Counted from the stretch's first letter, positions 54,335 through 63,354 are shown. The stretch is DNA of 64,000 nt from an uncultured Clostridia bacterium (GCA_904420155.1 CAJFUH010000003.1:1-64000), one strand, 5' to 3'. Translations and numbers: made by a program. The notes: generated by a model not told the origin, from the letters alone.

Positions 54335-54561
54335 TATGCTTCCTCCCCATCCATCCTGCCCAATACCCGGATTCCCGCCTGTTGCAGAATCGTTTCCGCT
54401 TCCTCTATATGGTGGGGCACATGCAGAGCATATCCACAGCCGCCCGTCCGTTCCATTTTAGGAACGCGTTCCAAATAAGCGGAAATTCCTTGACGGCCCA
54501 GCAAATCCCTGCCTTTCATGGCATAGGTAATGGAACTCACCAGAATCAAAGGCTTGCCCAT
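54334..54561 (-). CDS. DUF3343 putative sulfur/selenium carrier
   Basis: The 75-residue protein has VSSITYAMKGRDLL, then PKMERTGGCGYALHVP with the family Gly-Gly-Cys-Gly motif and a short alpha/beta end. DUF3343 proteins sit beside cysteine desulfurases and are thought to carry persulfide or selenium. The ATG is eight bases behind AGAGGTGA; the GTG four codons earlier is less likely. Confidence 0.82.
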   Translation of the reverse strand: MGKPLILVSSITYAMKGRDLLGRQGISAYLERVPKMERTGGCGYALHVPHHIEEAETILQQAGIRVLGRMDGEEA

Positions 54562-54621
54562 AAATAAGATCACCTCTTTGTTTTTTTATCAGTATATGCA
54601 AAGAGGGGACCTCTTGTCTGC

Positions 54622-55095
54622 TTATTTTTCGATGAGGCACACGGCATGCGCAGCGATACCTTCCCCAGAGCCGGTAAATCCCAGCCCTTCCTCCGTAGTG
54701 GCCTTCACATTGATCTGGTCCATTGAGATTTCACAGGCCGCCGACAGCCGCTCTCTCATTGGGAGAATATACGGTTTCATTTTAGGAGCCTGCGCCAATA
54801 TCGTAGCGTCAATGTTATTAATATGATACCCATTTTCTTTCAATTTGGAACATACTACTTGTAACAATTGGATACTGTCCGCCCCCTGGTACGCAGGATC
54901 ATGATCCGGAAACCACCCGCCGATATCGCCCAAAGCCGCGGCTCCCAACAGCGCGTCCATGATGGCGTGGGTTAGCACATCCGCATCTGAATGTCCCAAA
55001 AGTCCCTTCTCATAAGGAATAGACACCCCCCCTATCATGCATAGACGATTTTCTGCCAGGCGGTGTACATCGTAACCATGTCCAATTCGTATCAT
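54622..55095 (-). CDS. ispF: 2-C-methyl-D-erythritol 2,4-cyclodiphosphate synthase
   Basis: IspF (157 residues) cyclises CDP-ME-2-phosphate. IGHGYDVHRLAENR and LLGHSDADVLTHAIMDALLG hold the zinc ligands, and ATTEEGLGFTGSGEGIAAHA is the end signature. It overlaps ispD by four bases. It feeds the MEP pathway that ends at IspH, encoded in this window at 10302. Confidence 0.97.
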   Translation of the reverse strand: MIRIGHGYDVHRLAENRLCMIGGVSIPYEKGLLGHSDADVLTHAIMDALLGAAALGDIGGWFPDHDPAYQGADSIQLLQVVCSKLKENGYHINNIDATILAQAPKMKPYILPMRERLSAACEISMDQINVKATTEEGLGFTGSGEGIAAHAVCLIEK

Positions 55096-55805
55096 TTGGA
55101 TTCCTCCCTTTTTTGCAGAATAATCTCGGCTACCGCCAGATCGTCTGCGGTTGTAATCTTGTTGTTTTCATAGGAGCCCATGCACAAATGGACATTTCGC
55201 CCACAGTGCTCCATCAGCTGACAATCGTCGGTATAATCCGCTCCCTCTTTCCGGGCTTGCTGCATAGCCTGTTGATACCCTATTTTTTCAAATACCTGAG
55301 GGGTCTGAATACTCCATAAAGAGGATCTATTTGGCGTCTCTATGACCCATCCCCGCTGATTCGCTATTTTAATGGTATCCTTGACCGGAACCGCCAGCGT
55401 AGAACATCCCCACTGGAACGCGTCTTCGATCACTCGGTCAATTTCAACCGGGCGGATCAATGCCCTGGCCCCATCATGAATAGCCAAATATCCTATATCA
55501 GGAGAGGACGCTTGCACTCCCCGCCAGACTGATTGCTGACGGGTCGCCCCTCCTTCTACCAACGCCTTGACTTTCTGTATGCCATAATCCTGTATCACTA
55601 ATTGTATGGCCGGCTTTTCCTGCACCCGGCATACCACCACGATCTCGTCTACCTTTCTCGCATGATCAAAAGCCTGTAATGTGTGGGCAATTACCGGTTT
55701 TCCGCAAAGGGGAAGAAGCTGTTTGTTGATCGTCCCCCCCATCCGGGTGGAGTTGCCTGCCGCTACCACCACAGCGCAAACAGAACGATTAGAAAAGGAT
55801 ATCAT
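55092..55805 (-). CDS. ispD: 2-C-methyl-D-erythritol 4-phosphate cytidylyltransferase
   Basis: IspD (237 residues) adds CMP to MEP. VVAAGNSTRMGGTINKQLLP with Gly, Arg and Lys CTP-binding residues, IAHTLQAFD, and GYLAIHDGARALIRP are present. It starts the ispD-ispF-DUF3343-aminotransferase run, separated from the oxidoreductase operon by a terminator. Confidence 0.96.
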   Translation of the reverse strand: MISFSNRSVCAVVVAAGNSTRMGGTINKQLLPLCGKPVIAHTLQAFDHARKVDEIVVVCRVQEKPAIQLVIQDYGIQKVKALVEGGATRQQSVWRGVQASSPDIGYLAIHDGARALIRPVEIDRVIEDAFQWGCSTLAVPVKDTIKIANQRGWVIETPNRSSLWSIQTPQVFEKIGYQQAMQQARKEGADYTDDCQLMEHCGRNVHLCMGSYENNKITTADDLAVAEIILQKREESK

Positions 55806-55858
55806 AACTCTCTCCTTTCAGCGTAGGAAAATACATCACCAAAGGGTAAAAATGAAAG

Positions 55859-55888
55859 GAACCCGGCGCTTTCCGCATTCCGGGTTCT
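55859..55888 (-). terminator. Terminator of the 2-oxoacid oxidoreductase operon
   Basis: GAACCCGG and CCGGGTTC form an 8-bp stem with a 13-base loop; CTTTCATTTTT follows on the minus strand. Confidence 0.7.
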
Positions 55889-55930
55889 TTTTAACGTTTA
55901 AATATTCCCTAACCAGCCTTTCATTGGAAA

Positions 55931-56473
55931 TTATCCCTCATATTCCATACCAATGCGAATGGCCTTTCGGTTGTTATCCAGCAAATGCATCTTGGACGGC
56001 GGAATACATTTCTGAAGCGCTTGATCCAAAATTTCCTCCGAACAGAACTGGCATTCCCGGAAAAGCTTTCCAAGAAGGATAATATTGGCGCCTCCCTTTA
56101 ACCCATTTTCTTCCGCTAAACGGGACGCTGGGATATAGAAAGCCTTTACGTCATCCCGTTCTACTTTTTTGGAAATCAAATAGCTGTCTACCAGAACCGT
56201 ACCTCCCGGCTGGACATCATTGATGAAACGGTCAAACGACGGCAAATTCATAGCTATAAAGACATTGGGCGTGACCACTAAAGGAGATCCGATGGGTTTG
56301 TCGGAAATACAGACACTACAGTTGGCGGTACCGCCACGCATCTCCGGCCCATAGGAAGGCAACCAAGAAATCTCTTTCCCCTCCAGCAAACCGCTGTATG
56401 CAATCACCTTGCCAGCAAACAACACGCCTTGTCCGCCAAATCCCGCCAGCAGTAAATTGAGATCCTTATTCAT
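55931..56473 (-). CDS. 2-oxoacid:ferredoxin oxidoreductase, gamma subunit
   Basis: The 180-residue subunit has LAGFGGQGVLFAGKVIAYSG and SYGPEMRGGTANCSVCISD, the signatures of the gamma subunit. With the alpha and beta subunits and the ferredoxin it oxidises 2-oxoacids to acyl-CoA. It overlaps the beta gene by eight bases. Confidence 0.93.
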   Translation of the reverse strand: MNKDLNLLLAGFGGQGVLFAGKVIAYSGLLEGKEISWLPSYGPEMRGGTANCSVCISDKPIGSPLVVTPNVFIAMNLPSFDRFINDVQPGGTVLVDSYLISKKVERDDVKAFYIPASRLAEENGLKGGANIILLGKLFRECQFCSEEILDQALQKCIPPSKMHLLDNNRKAIRIGMEYEG

Positions 56474-57227
56474 GCTTCAGTCTCGCCCCTTTCTCAGAGT
56501 CCTTATATACCCCCAAAGGATAATAAGGGATCATATTTTCCCGCAGCCAATCCAACGCTTCCACAGGCGTCATCCCCCAGTTAGTGGGACAAGTGGATAG
56601 GACCTCTACAATGGAAAATCCCTTTTTGGCGATCTGATTTTCAAACGCCTTTTTGATAGCTTTTTTTGCAATAACCACATTTTTCACGCAGTCCACCGTA
56701 ACGCGCTGCGCCAAGGCTACGCCGTCCAAAGTAGACAGCATCTCGCAAATGCGGATGGGATAACCCGCCATATTGACGTCGCGTCCATAAGGGGTGGTCT
56801 GGGTCACCTGTCCAGGCAGGGAAGTCGGGGCCATTTGCCCGCCAGTCATGCCATAAATAGCATTATTAATAAAGATTACCGTAATATTCTCACCACGGGT
56901 CGCCGCATGTACTGTTTCCGCAGTACCAATAGCAGCCAAGTCTCCGTCCCCCTGATAGGTAAAAATCACATTATCCGGGCAAGCGCGCTTGAGGCCCGTC
57001 GCTACAGCCGGCGCACGACCGTGAGGGGCTTCTACCATATCGCAAGAGAAATAATCATAATTCATCACCGCGCAGCCAACCGGGGCCACGCCGACAGCTT
57101 TTCCTTCTACCCCCAGCTCATCCATTACTTCTGCAACCAGCCGATGTACAATGCCATGGGTACATCCAGGGCAGTAATGGAAGGGCACATCCGTGAGGGC
57201 GTGCGGCTTATCAAACACAACAGCCAT
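56466..57227 (-). CDS. 2-oxoacid:ferredoxin oxidoreductase, beta (TPP) subunit
   Basis: The 253-residue subunit carries FHYCPGCTHGIVHRLVAEVM and the TPP/Mg motif TYQGDGDLAAIGTAETVHAA with IFINNAIYGMTGGQMAPTS. It is the thiamine diphosphate-binding part. The ATG overlaps the alpha stop by one base. Confidence 0.95.
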   Translation of the reverse strand: MAVVFDKPHALTDVPFHYCPGCTHGIVHRLVAEVMDELGVEGKAVGVAPVGCAVMNYDYFSCDMVEAPHGRAPAVATGLKRACPDNVIFTYQGDGDLAAIGTAETVHAATRGENITVIFINNAIYGMTGGQMAPTSLPGQVTQTTPYGRDVNMAGYPIRICEMLSTLDGVALAQRVTVDCVKNVVIAKKAIKKAFENQIAKKGFSIVEVLSTCPTNWGMTPVEALDWLRENMIPYYPLGVYKDSEKGARLKHE

Positions 57228-58291
57228 TATTTGGCACCTCCCATCAGATTTTCAATGGCCCCCAACACTTCGGCCGGGGTAGGGATGACGCCGCCGGTAC
57301 GTCCATAAAATTCCACCGGCTTTACGCCATTGACCGCCAGGCGAACGTCGTCCACCATTTGTCCCATGCTCATTTCCACTGTCAAAAATCCTTTGACGTG
57401 TTGGGTCGCCCGTTTGATGGCATCCTGTGGGAACGGCCACAGGGTGATGGGACGGATCAGACCGGCCTTGATACCTTTTTCCCTGGCCGCATTGACCGCA
57501 CTGCGGGATACACGGGCGGACGCCCCATAGGCAACTACTACATAATCGGCGTCTTCCACCAAATATTCTTCGGCCCGCTGCTGTGTTTTTTTGATCTCTT
57601 CATAACGCTGGAAACGCTCTCTCACCAACGCCTCCAGATCCGGAGCTTTTAAGTACAGGGAATTAACAACATTATGTTTGCGTTTTCCCTGGTGCCCGTT
57701 GGTGGCCCACGGCTTCTCAATAGGTTTCCGATCGGAAGAAGAACGGATCTCCACCGGTTCCATCATCTGTCCCAGCATACCGTCCGCCAAAATCATAGCC
57801 GGCATACGGTATTGATCCGCCAAATCAAACGCGTCCGCTACCAGATCCACCATTTCCTGTACAGTAGACGGCGCAAACACCAGCAGCTGGAAATCTCCAT
57901 GCCCCGTGGCCTTAGTAGCCTGCCAATAATCCGCCTGGGAGGGCTGAATGCCGCCTAAACCTGGGCCGCCGCGCTGTACGTTGATAATCAACGCCGGTAA
58001 GTCGGAACCTGCTATGTAAGAAATTCCCTCTGTTTTTAAACTGATGCCTGGGGAAGAAGAGGACGTCATGGCCCGCATCCCAGCCGATGCCGCACCCAAA
58101 ACCATATTGATGGCGGCAATTTCTGATTCCGCCTGTAAATAGGTTCCCCCTATTTTCGGCATCCTTTTCGACATGTATGCAGCCAGTTCGGTCTGCGGGG
58201 TGATGGGATATCCAAAGAAATGGCGGCATCCTGCCTGGATAGCAGCTTCCGCCAGCGCTTCATTTCCCTTCATTAATACTCGTTCTGACAC
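57227..58291 (-). CDS. vorB: 2-oxoacid:ferredoxin oxidoreductase, alpha subunit (VorB-like)
   Basis: The 354-residue subunit has FFGYPITPQTELAAYMSKR, SSSSPGISLKTEGISYIAGS and VNVQRGGPGLGGIQPSQAD-like blocks of alpha chains. The type often annotated VorB handles branched-chain 2-oxoacids, but 2-oxoglutarate is possible. The start is GTG with the SD AAAGG overlapping the ferredoxin stop. It probably gives branched-chain acyl-CoA for acids or anabolism. Confidence 0.88.
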   Translation of the reverse strand: MSERVLMKGNEALAEAAIQAGCRHFFGYPITPQTELAAYMSKRMPKIGGTYLQAESEIAAINMVLGAASAGMRAMTSSSSPGISLKTEGISYIAGSDLPALIINVQRGGPGLGGIQPSQADYWQATKATGHGDFQLLVFAPSTVQEMVDLVADAFDLADQYRMPAMILADGMLGQMMEPVEIRSSSDRKPIEKPWATNGHQGKRKHNVVNSLYLKAPDLEALVRERFQRYEEIKKTQQRAEEYLVEDADYVVVAYGASARVSRSAVNAAREKGIKAGLIRPITLWPFPQDAIKRATQHVKGFLTVEMSMGQMVDDVRLAVNGVKPVEFYGRTGGVIPTPAEVLGAIENLMGGAK

Positions 58292-58301
58292 TAGCTTTCA
58301 C

Positions 58302-58508
58302 TTACCTTTCTACTATAATCGCCACATCCGGGCACATCATGGCACAGGAAGCGCATCCTGTACATTTTTCCGGATCGATCAACTGGGCCGGATGATATCC
58401 TTTGCTATTGATCTTATCCTTGGAAAGTGCAATAATCTTTCGGGGACAGGAATTAGCGCAAAGCCCGCAGCCCTTACAGATCTCCTCTTTCACAATAATT
58501 CTCGGCAT
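58302..58508 (-). CDS. 4Fe-4S ferredoxin subunit of the oxidoreductase
   Basis: The 68-residue protein has two clusters, CKGCGLCANSCP and CTGCASCAMMCP, each CxxCxxC with a distal Cys. It is the delta subunit that passes electrons to ferredoxin. It begins the enzyme genes, directly before vorB. Confidence 0.95.
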   Translation of the reverse strand: MPRIIVKEEICKGCGLCANSCPRKIIALSKDKINSKGYHPAQLIDPEKCTGCASCAMMCPDVAIIVER

Positions 58509-58530
58509 ACTCTATCACCTCTTCTTTTTT

Positions 58531-59211
58531 CTACTCGCCGGCTTCCCAAGGGGGCCGGACATATCTATCAACTGGGTACAAAGGGGTTACCTTTGCGGAT
58601 AAATCAGGATACAGAGCCCTCGGGCAGGTATTGGTCACTAACGGAAGGCCCAAAAGTTCCGCGGTCTTTTTTGCATAATCCACGGAGCGGAGGATATCTT
58701 CTCCCGTGGTGAGATCCTGCATATGGGAATTATTAACAACTCCCGTTGCCTTAAGGCGGCAAGCGGCTTCAATTTCCCTTAATAAGGCCGCCGCTTCTTC
58801 CGGTTGTGTCGTAAGCGCCCGGTAGCGGTTCACCACATAATGCATGGAAAATCGTCCCATTTGACGAATGGTATGCGCATACCTTCCCAGCGCCACGGCT
58901 CCCGCATCGTCTCCTCCGACATCAATGATAACCATACGGTCCCGCATGGAAAAAATAGATTCCAGTTCTGCAGGCAGCGCCGGCATATCCACATTGGTAT
59001 GGGCAAAAATAGGCGCGATTAACTGAATACCTTTCTCTTCCAGAAGTTCTTCATAATCAGAGGAACGAAAATACGGATTGACAATATCTAAGTCTACCAG
59101 TGTGACCTTTTTTCCTTCCCGTACCAGATCCATGGCTAGGTTCAAAGCCAGGTTGGTTTTTCCACAACCATAATGGCCACAGATAATATGAAATGATTCC
59201 AGTAAATCCAA
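58531..59211 (-). CDS. ParA/MinD-like P-loop ATPase next to the oxidoreductase
   Basis: The 226-residue protein has a deviant P-loop CGHYGCGKTNLALNLAMDL, VTLVDLDIVNPYFRSSDYEE and RMVIIDVGGDDAGAVALGRY. These resemble CooC/ParA-type ATPases that insert metals or move partners. It lies 22 bases ahead of the ferredoxin gene in the same operon, so maturation or regulation of the 2-oxoacid enzyme is a reasonable guess. It begins at a TTG seven bases behind GGAG. Confidence 0.7.
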   Translation of the reverse strand: MDLLESFHIICGHYGCGKTNLALNLAMDLVREGKKVTLVDLDIVNPYFRSSDYEELLEEKGIQLIAPIFAHTNVDMPALPAELESIFSMRDRMVIIDVGGDDAGAVALGRYAHTIRQMGRFSMHYVVNRYRALTTQPEEAAALLREIEAACRLKATGVVNNSHMQDLTTGEDILRSVDYAKKTAELLGLPLVTNTCPRALYPDLSAKVTPLYPVDRYVRPPWEAGE

Positions 59212-59286
59212 ATTTTTTCTCCATTCTTTCTAAAAAATTTGCCGATTGAGTTTCATTATACCACCTTTTTACTCTATACACAATGG

Positions 59287-59361
59287 CAGAAAAAGAGAAT
59301 ATACAAAAAGAATGTTGGAAAAGATGGTTCCAACATCAGGAATACACAGAAAAAGAGAATA
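59287..59361. repeat. Direct repeat pair of 15 bases
   Basis: CAGAAAAAGAGAATA occurs at 59287 and again at 59347, 60 bases apart, in a gap with no gene. It may be chance in A-rich DNA or a duplicated site. Confidence 0.4.
59312..59336 (-). terminator. Terminator-like hairpin upstream of the ParA-like ATPase gene
   Basis: ATGTTGGAA and TTCCAACAT form a perfect 9-bp stem with a 7-base loop and are followed by TCTTTTTG on the minus strand. A second terminator lies at 59417, so two stand in tandem. Confidence 0.6.
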
Positions 59362-59416
59362 CGCTATTAAACAAAATAAATCTTTTGTATAGTTAGTATT
59401 TATAATGTAATACATA

Positions 59417-59449
59417 AAATGGATGGGAACTGCCTGTCCCATCCATTTT
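59417..59449 (-). terminator. Terminator of the SGNH hydrolase gene
   Basis: AAAATGGATGGGA and its complement form a 13-bp perfect stem with a 7-base loop just after the stop codon at 59460. Confidence 0.8.
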
Positions 59450-59459
59450 GGAATGCTTT

Positions 59460-60170
59460 TTACCCTTCAAACAGCCTATTTTGAGCATAGGACGAAAAAG
59501 TTTCCCCTAATACTTTTTGGCCTTGTTCATTGAGGTGGATCCCGTCCAAGCATAGATAATCCCGGTAATTACGCAAGGTAAGAAACCGATCCCGCACGTC
59601 AATGAGAGGTAAGCCCTCTGTATAGGCCAGCCGGTCTATTGCCAAGGAATAACGTTCTTGCTGGCGGTATATGATGTCCTTTTGCTTGAGCCATTGTAAC
59701 ACCTTTTCCCCATTGACCCCTTTCAATTGACTGATCCAATTGAAATAACGCCCTGCGTCAATGGGCGGCAAATTCATCAATATCGGACGAATATGATGTT
59801 CCAGCAACGTATCCACCATCTGTTTCATCGTAGCAGTGAATTCTTCAAAGGGGGTATGGGGCTGATGCTCCTGCTCCGGATGCTCTGAAACCTCTACCCA
59901 ATTATAATCGCAGTCATTGCCGCCAAACTCCAATAGAACCGCATCCGCCTGAAACCCTTTGTTCAAGGCCCGTTCCAGATTATCCAAGGCCTTAGGCGCA
60001 GTACAGCCAAAACGGGAATTATTTTTGATGCTCAAGGGGAATACCTTGCTAAAAAGGTTGACGGAGCACTGCTTGAGCGGACGATATTTTCCATCGGTTT
60101 CATCCAGTACAATACCTTTAAGCAGTGAATCTCCCCATATCCCTAAATTTTGAATCGTTGGTGTCTTCAC
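59460..60170 (-). CDS. SGNH/GDSL-type hydrolase
   Basis: The 236-residue protein has the blocks NLGIWGDSLLKGIVLD (catalytic Ser), LEFGGNDCDYNWVE (oxyanion Asn) and LCLDGIHLNEQGQKV (Asp and His). The fold removes acyl groups from esters, sugars or lipids. There is no signal peptide, so it should be cytosolic. I use the GTG ten bases after GGGGAG; two earlier GTGs overlap that SD. Confidence 0.87.
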   Translation of the reverse strand: MKTPTIQNLGIWGDSLLKGIVLDETDGKYRPLKQCSVNLFSKVFPLSIKNNSRFGCTAPKALDNLERALNKGFQADAVLLEFGGNDCDYNWVEVSEHPEQEHQPHTPFEEFTATMKQMVDTLLEHHIRPILMNLPPIDAGRYFNWISQLKGVNGEKVLQWLKQKDIIYRQQERYSLAIDRLAYTEGLPLIDVRDRFLTLRNYRDYLCLDGIHLNEQGQKVLGETFSSYAQNRLFEG

Positions 60171-60309
60171 TATACTCACGCTCCCCACAGTCTTTCTATG
60201 TTACCTTTCTCAGACTGTGCTCATATTATACCGGACACATATGAATGTTATGTTAAGATTTCGTTACATTTATGATTTATTGTGGTTTTAAAAACAAGAT
60301 AAACTGTTC

Positions 60310-60525
60310 TCAAAGTTTCGACTGTTTCTTTTGTGTAACATTTCGGCGGCGTTGGGTCTCCTGCTGGTCAATAGTGAGTTGGCCTTCCTCGGAGATCCGC
60401 AAAACATCCCCTTCTTTCGCCCCTGCGGGAAGCTCCGTTTTTTCAATTGCGAACATATGCTTTTCCTTGTCCTCACAAAGGGCAAAATTCTGCTCAAAAC
60501 GATCAATAATCAATTGTTTCATCAT
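60310..60525 (-). CDS. DUF3006 protein
   Basis: The 71-residue protein shows QLIIDRFEQNFALCEDKEKH, ELPAGAKEGDVLRISEEG and a basic tail, the DUF3006 pattern. Such genes usually follow a ComEC-like hydrolase, as this one does, overlapping it by 23 bases. The function is unknown. The first two codons are both ATG. Confidence 0.85.
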   Translation of the reverse strand: MMKQLIIDRFEQNFALCEDKEKHMFAIEKTELPAGAKEGDVLRISEEGQLTIDQQETQRRRNVTQKKQSKL

Positions 60526-61462
60526 AAGTTCCCCTTTCTGTAATCCATGTCAATCCCTGGCCGTAGGAAGCCGCGATCACCGTGCCGTCCTGATCCGTCC
60601 TCCAGATCCAGACACCCAGATCCTGCAAGCGCTGTAACACCTCTTGTTTGGGCAGATTATTCCTATCTTCTCCCACGGAAATCACCGCTACGCGGGGCTG
60701 TACGGATTCCAGTAGTTCGGGAGTGGTGGAAGTATCGCTGCCATGGTGCCCTACTTTGAGTACATCCGCATGGAGATCATAACCGGCGCTTAGCAGGTCG
60801 TTCTCCGCCTCCCCTTCTGCATCTCCCATAAACAGGAAACTGTCTTCCTGATAGGAAAGCTTGAGGATAATAGAGTTGTTGTTGCTATCCTCATATACTT
60901 TTTGCGGTCCTAAAATCTGAATTTGCACCTCTCCAATGGCAAAAGACGTTCCGGGCGTGGGAGAAATCTGGGCGATCTGTTTCGCTTCCAACGCATATAC
61001 CATTTTCTGAAAGCTTAAAGAATTCGATATCGTCTCTTCCGGGACATAAGGCATCAAGAATTGTTCCACCTCAAAGTCCAACAATACATTGGCCATGCCT
61101 CCAATATGATCCTGGTCCGGATGGGTAGCCACCACCAGATCCAACCTGCTTACCCCCTGCTTCTCCAGATATTCGGCCGTGCGGGCATACAGGTCCACAT
61201 CCCCCGCGTCAATCAAAATGTTCTTTCCCTTACAGGTGATAAAAATACTGTCCGCTTTCCCCACATCGATAAAATGGACAGAAAAATCGTAATCTTGGGA
61301 GGAAATCGTATGATCCGATAAGCCAAAAAAAGAAAAAATTTCCCGCCATCCAACCATTCCAAAAGGGCGAAAGGTAAATAACGCAGATAACACGATTACC
61401 AACGTCAATGCAATCCCGATCCACCAAGCCCGTTTTATCTTGGCTTTTTGGTTTGATTCCAT
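60503..61462 (-). CDS. ComEC-like MBL hydrolase with membrane anchor
   Basis: The 319-residue protein has an N-terminal helix (AWWIGIALTLVIVLSALFTF) and a beta-lactamase-fold domain with VHFIDVGKADSIFI, VATHPDQDHIGG and DVLKVGHHGSDTS. The metal site is complete. It matches only the catalytic C-terminal domain of ComEC, without the channel, so it may be a free-standing nuclease outside the cell. Confidence 0.88.
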   Translation of the reverse strand: MESNQKAKIKRAWWIGIALTLVIVLSALFTFRPFGMVGWREIFSFFGLSDHTISSQDYDFSVHFIDVGKADSIFITCKGKNILIDAGDVDLYARTAEYLEKQGVSRLDLVVATHPDQDHIGGMANVLLDFEVEQFLMPYVPEETISNSLSFQKMVYALEAKQIAQISPTPGTSFAIGEVQIQILGPQKVYEDSNNNSIILKLSYQEDSFLFMGDAEGEAENDLLSAGYDLHADVLKVGHHGSDTSTTPELLESVQPRVAVISVGEDRNNLPKQEVLQRLQDLGVWIWRTDQDGTVIAASYGQGLTWITERGTYDETIDY

Positions 61463-63354
61463 ACACGACTCCTTTTTCCTTTCTTTGGATTAGCAGGCGG
61501 CTGATTTCTTGATTTTTGCTTTCTATTTTGGGCAAGCGCCCCCTTCGCTTTTGGGGCAGTCTGTGGATCCCCTTTTACGAGGCAATGGGGACCATTTCCA
61601 ATCAAATCAGTCCTTCCCGCAAGACGGAGCGCTTCTAGGACCAGCGGCCGGTTCTTGGGGTTAAAATATTGCAGCAAGGCCCTCTGCATGGCTTTTTCCT
61701 TATCCGTACGGGGTACAAACACCGGCTCTAGCGTATAAGGATCCAGCCCTGTATAAAACATACAGGTGGAAATGGTCCCCGGCGTGGGATAAAAATCCTG
61801 TACCTGTTCCGGACGAATATGTTCTTCCTTTAAAAATAACGCAAGCTCAATGGCATCCTTGAGGGTAGAACCGGGATGGGAAGACATCAGATAAGGGACC
61901 AGATATTGTTCCTTGCCTATCTCTTTGGTCAGCCCATAAAAACGGCGGGCAAATTTTTTGTAGGTTTCTATATGTGGTTTCCCCATCCGGTCCAAAACAG
62001 CGGCGGAACAATGTTCCGGCGCAACTTTGAGCTGTCCGCTGATGTGATGTTCCACCAATTCCCGGAAAAAGGAATCGTCTTTGTCCTCCATCAAATAATC
62101 AAATCGGATCCCTGAACGGATAAATACTTTTTTTACCTTGGGAATCGCACGGAGCTTTCTCAGTAACTGCAAATATTCCACATGATCCGCTTCCAATGCC
62201 CGGCATGGGGTCGGAGCTAAACATTTTTTTCCTTTACACAAGCCCAAAGTTTCCTGTTTTCGACAAGATGGATGACGGAAATCCGCCGTAGGGCCGCCTA
62301 CATCATGAATGTACCCTTTAAACCTGGGATTATGCGTGAAACGTTCCGCCTCCTGTAGCACCGACCTTTCACTGCGGGCAGTAATCGCCCTGCCTTGATG
62401 ATAGGCAATCGAGCAGAAATTACAAGCGCCAAAACAGCCCCGGTTATGAGTGATGGAAAATTCCACCTCTTCGATTGCGGGCACCCCGCCTTCCTTCTCA
62501 TAGCAGGGGTGATACATACGTTCATAGGGCAACGCGTATACCGCATCCAATTCCTCCTGCTGGAGAGGAGGCATGGGAGGATTTTGAATCACCAACATTT
62601 TCCCATGCTTTTGCAAAACGGTACGCCCCCGTACCGCATCATGCTCGTCCTGCTGTTTCCGGCAGGAGATGGCATATTCCCTTTTGGAGGCCTTCACCTG
62701 TTCCAGGCTGGGACAGTCCACCGCCGGGCCCGGCGTATAATCTGCGGTGGGGATCACATAACAGGTCCCGCGGATGTCCCGCATCTGTCCAGGAAGTTCC
62801 CCCTGCCGCCACCGATGGGCAATCTGTCGGATCTGATTTTCCCCCATACCGTAGATTAATAAATCCGCTCCGGAATCCAGTAAGATAGAAGGGCGAATTG
62901 CATCGTCCCAGTAGTCATAATGGGCAAACCGGCGCAAAGAAGCTTCCAGACCTCCGATAACGACCGGCATGTCCGGATAGATTTGCTTGATCTTTTGGGT
63001 GTATACAATAACCGCCCGGTCAGGACGTTTTCCCGCTTTCCTTCCCGGGGAGTAAGCGTCGTCGCTCCTTTTGCGGCGGGCGGCGGTATAGTGTGCTACC
63101 ATGGAATCAATATTGCCGGACGTCACTAAAAATCCAAGCTTCGGCCTCCCGAACCGGGTAAAATCCCGATCTGTTTTCCAATCCGGTTGTGCCAATATGG
63201 CTACATGAAAGCCCTCGTCTTCCAGTACACGGGAGATGATCGCCGGACCAAAACTGGGATGATCCACATAGGCATCCCCTGTCACCAATACAAAATCCGG
63301 GGCGTCCCACCCCCTTTTCAATACTTCTTCTTTTGTGATCGGTAAAAATGCCAT
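61435..63354 (-). CDS. ygiQ: YgiQ family radical SAM protein
   Basis: The 639-residue protein has the cluster motif GCFGACNFCSIAYHQG and the YgiQ blocks DFVLVTGDAYVDHPSFGP and KYLV-type SHPGSTLKDAIELALF. It ends in a basic tail. The family resembles B12-binding radical SAM enzymes but its reaction is unknown. The ATG with AAAGGA is used; a 13-codon extension has no SD. It overlaps the ComEC-like gene. Confidence 0.92.
   Translation of the reverse strand: MAFLPITKEEVLKRGWDAPDFVLVTGDAYVDHPSFGPAIISRVLEDEGFHVAILAQPDWKTDRDFTRFGRPKLGFLVTSGNIDSMVAHYTAARRKRSDDAYSPGRKAGKRPDRAVIVYTQKIKQIYPDMPVVIGGLEASLRRFAHYDYWDDAIRPSILLDSGADLLIYGMGENQIRQIAHRWRQGELPGQMRDIRGTCYVIPTADYTPGPAVDCPSLEQVKASKREYAISCRKQQDEHDAVRGRTVLQKHGKMLVIQNPPMPPLQQEELDAVYALPYERMYHPCYEKEGGVPAIEEVEFSITHNRGCFGACNFCSIAYHQGRAITARSERSVLQEAERFTHNPRFKGYIHDVGGPTADFRHPSCRKQETLGLCKGKKCLAPTPCRALEADHVEYLQLLRKLRAIPKVKKVFIRSGIRFDYLMEDKDDSFFRELVEHHISGQLKVAPEHCSAAVLDRMGKPHIETYKKFARRFYGLTKEIGKEQYLVPYLMSSHPGSTLKDAIELALFLKEEHIRPEQVQDFYPTPGTISTCMFYTGLDPYTLEPVFVPRTDKEKAMQRALLQYFNPKNRPLVLEALRLAGRTDLIGNGPHCLVKGDPQTAPKAKGALAQNRKQKSRNQPPANPKKGKRSRVWNQTKKPR

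Noticed and set aside
56466..57530. Long plus-strand frames inside the oxidoreductase genes
   Set aside because: The minus-strand proteins carry full family motifs; the opposite frames have none.
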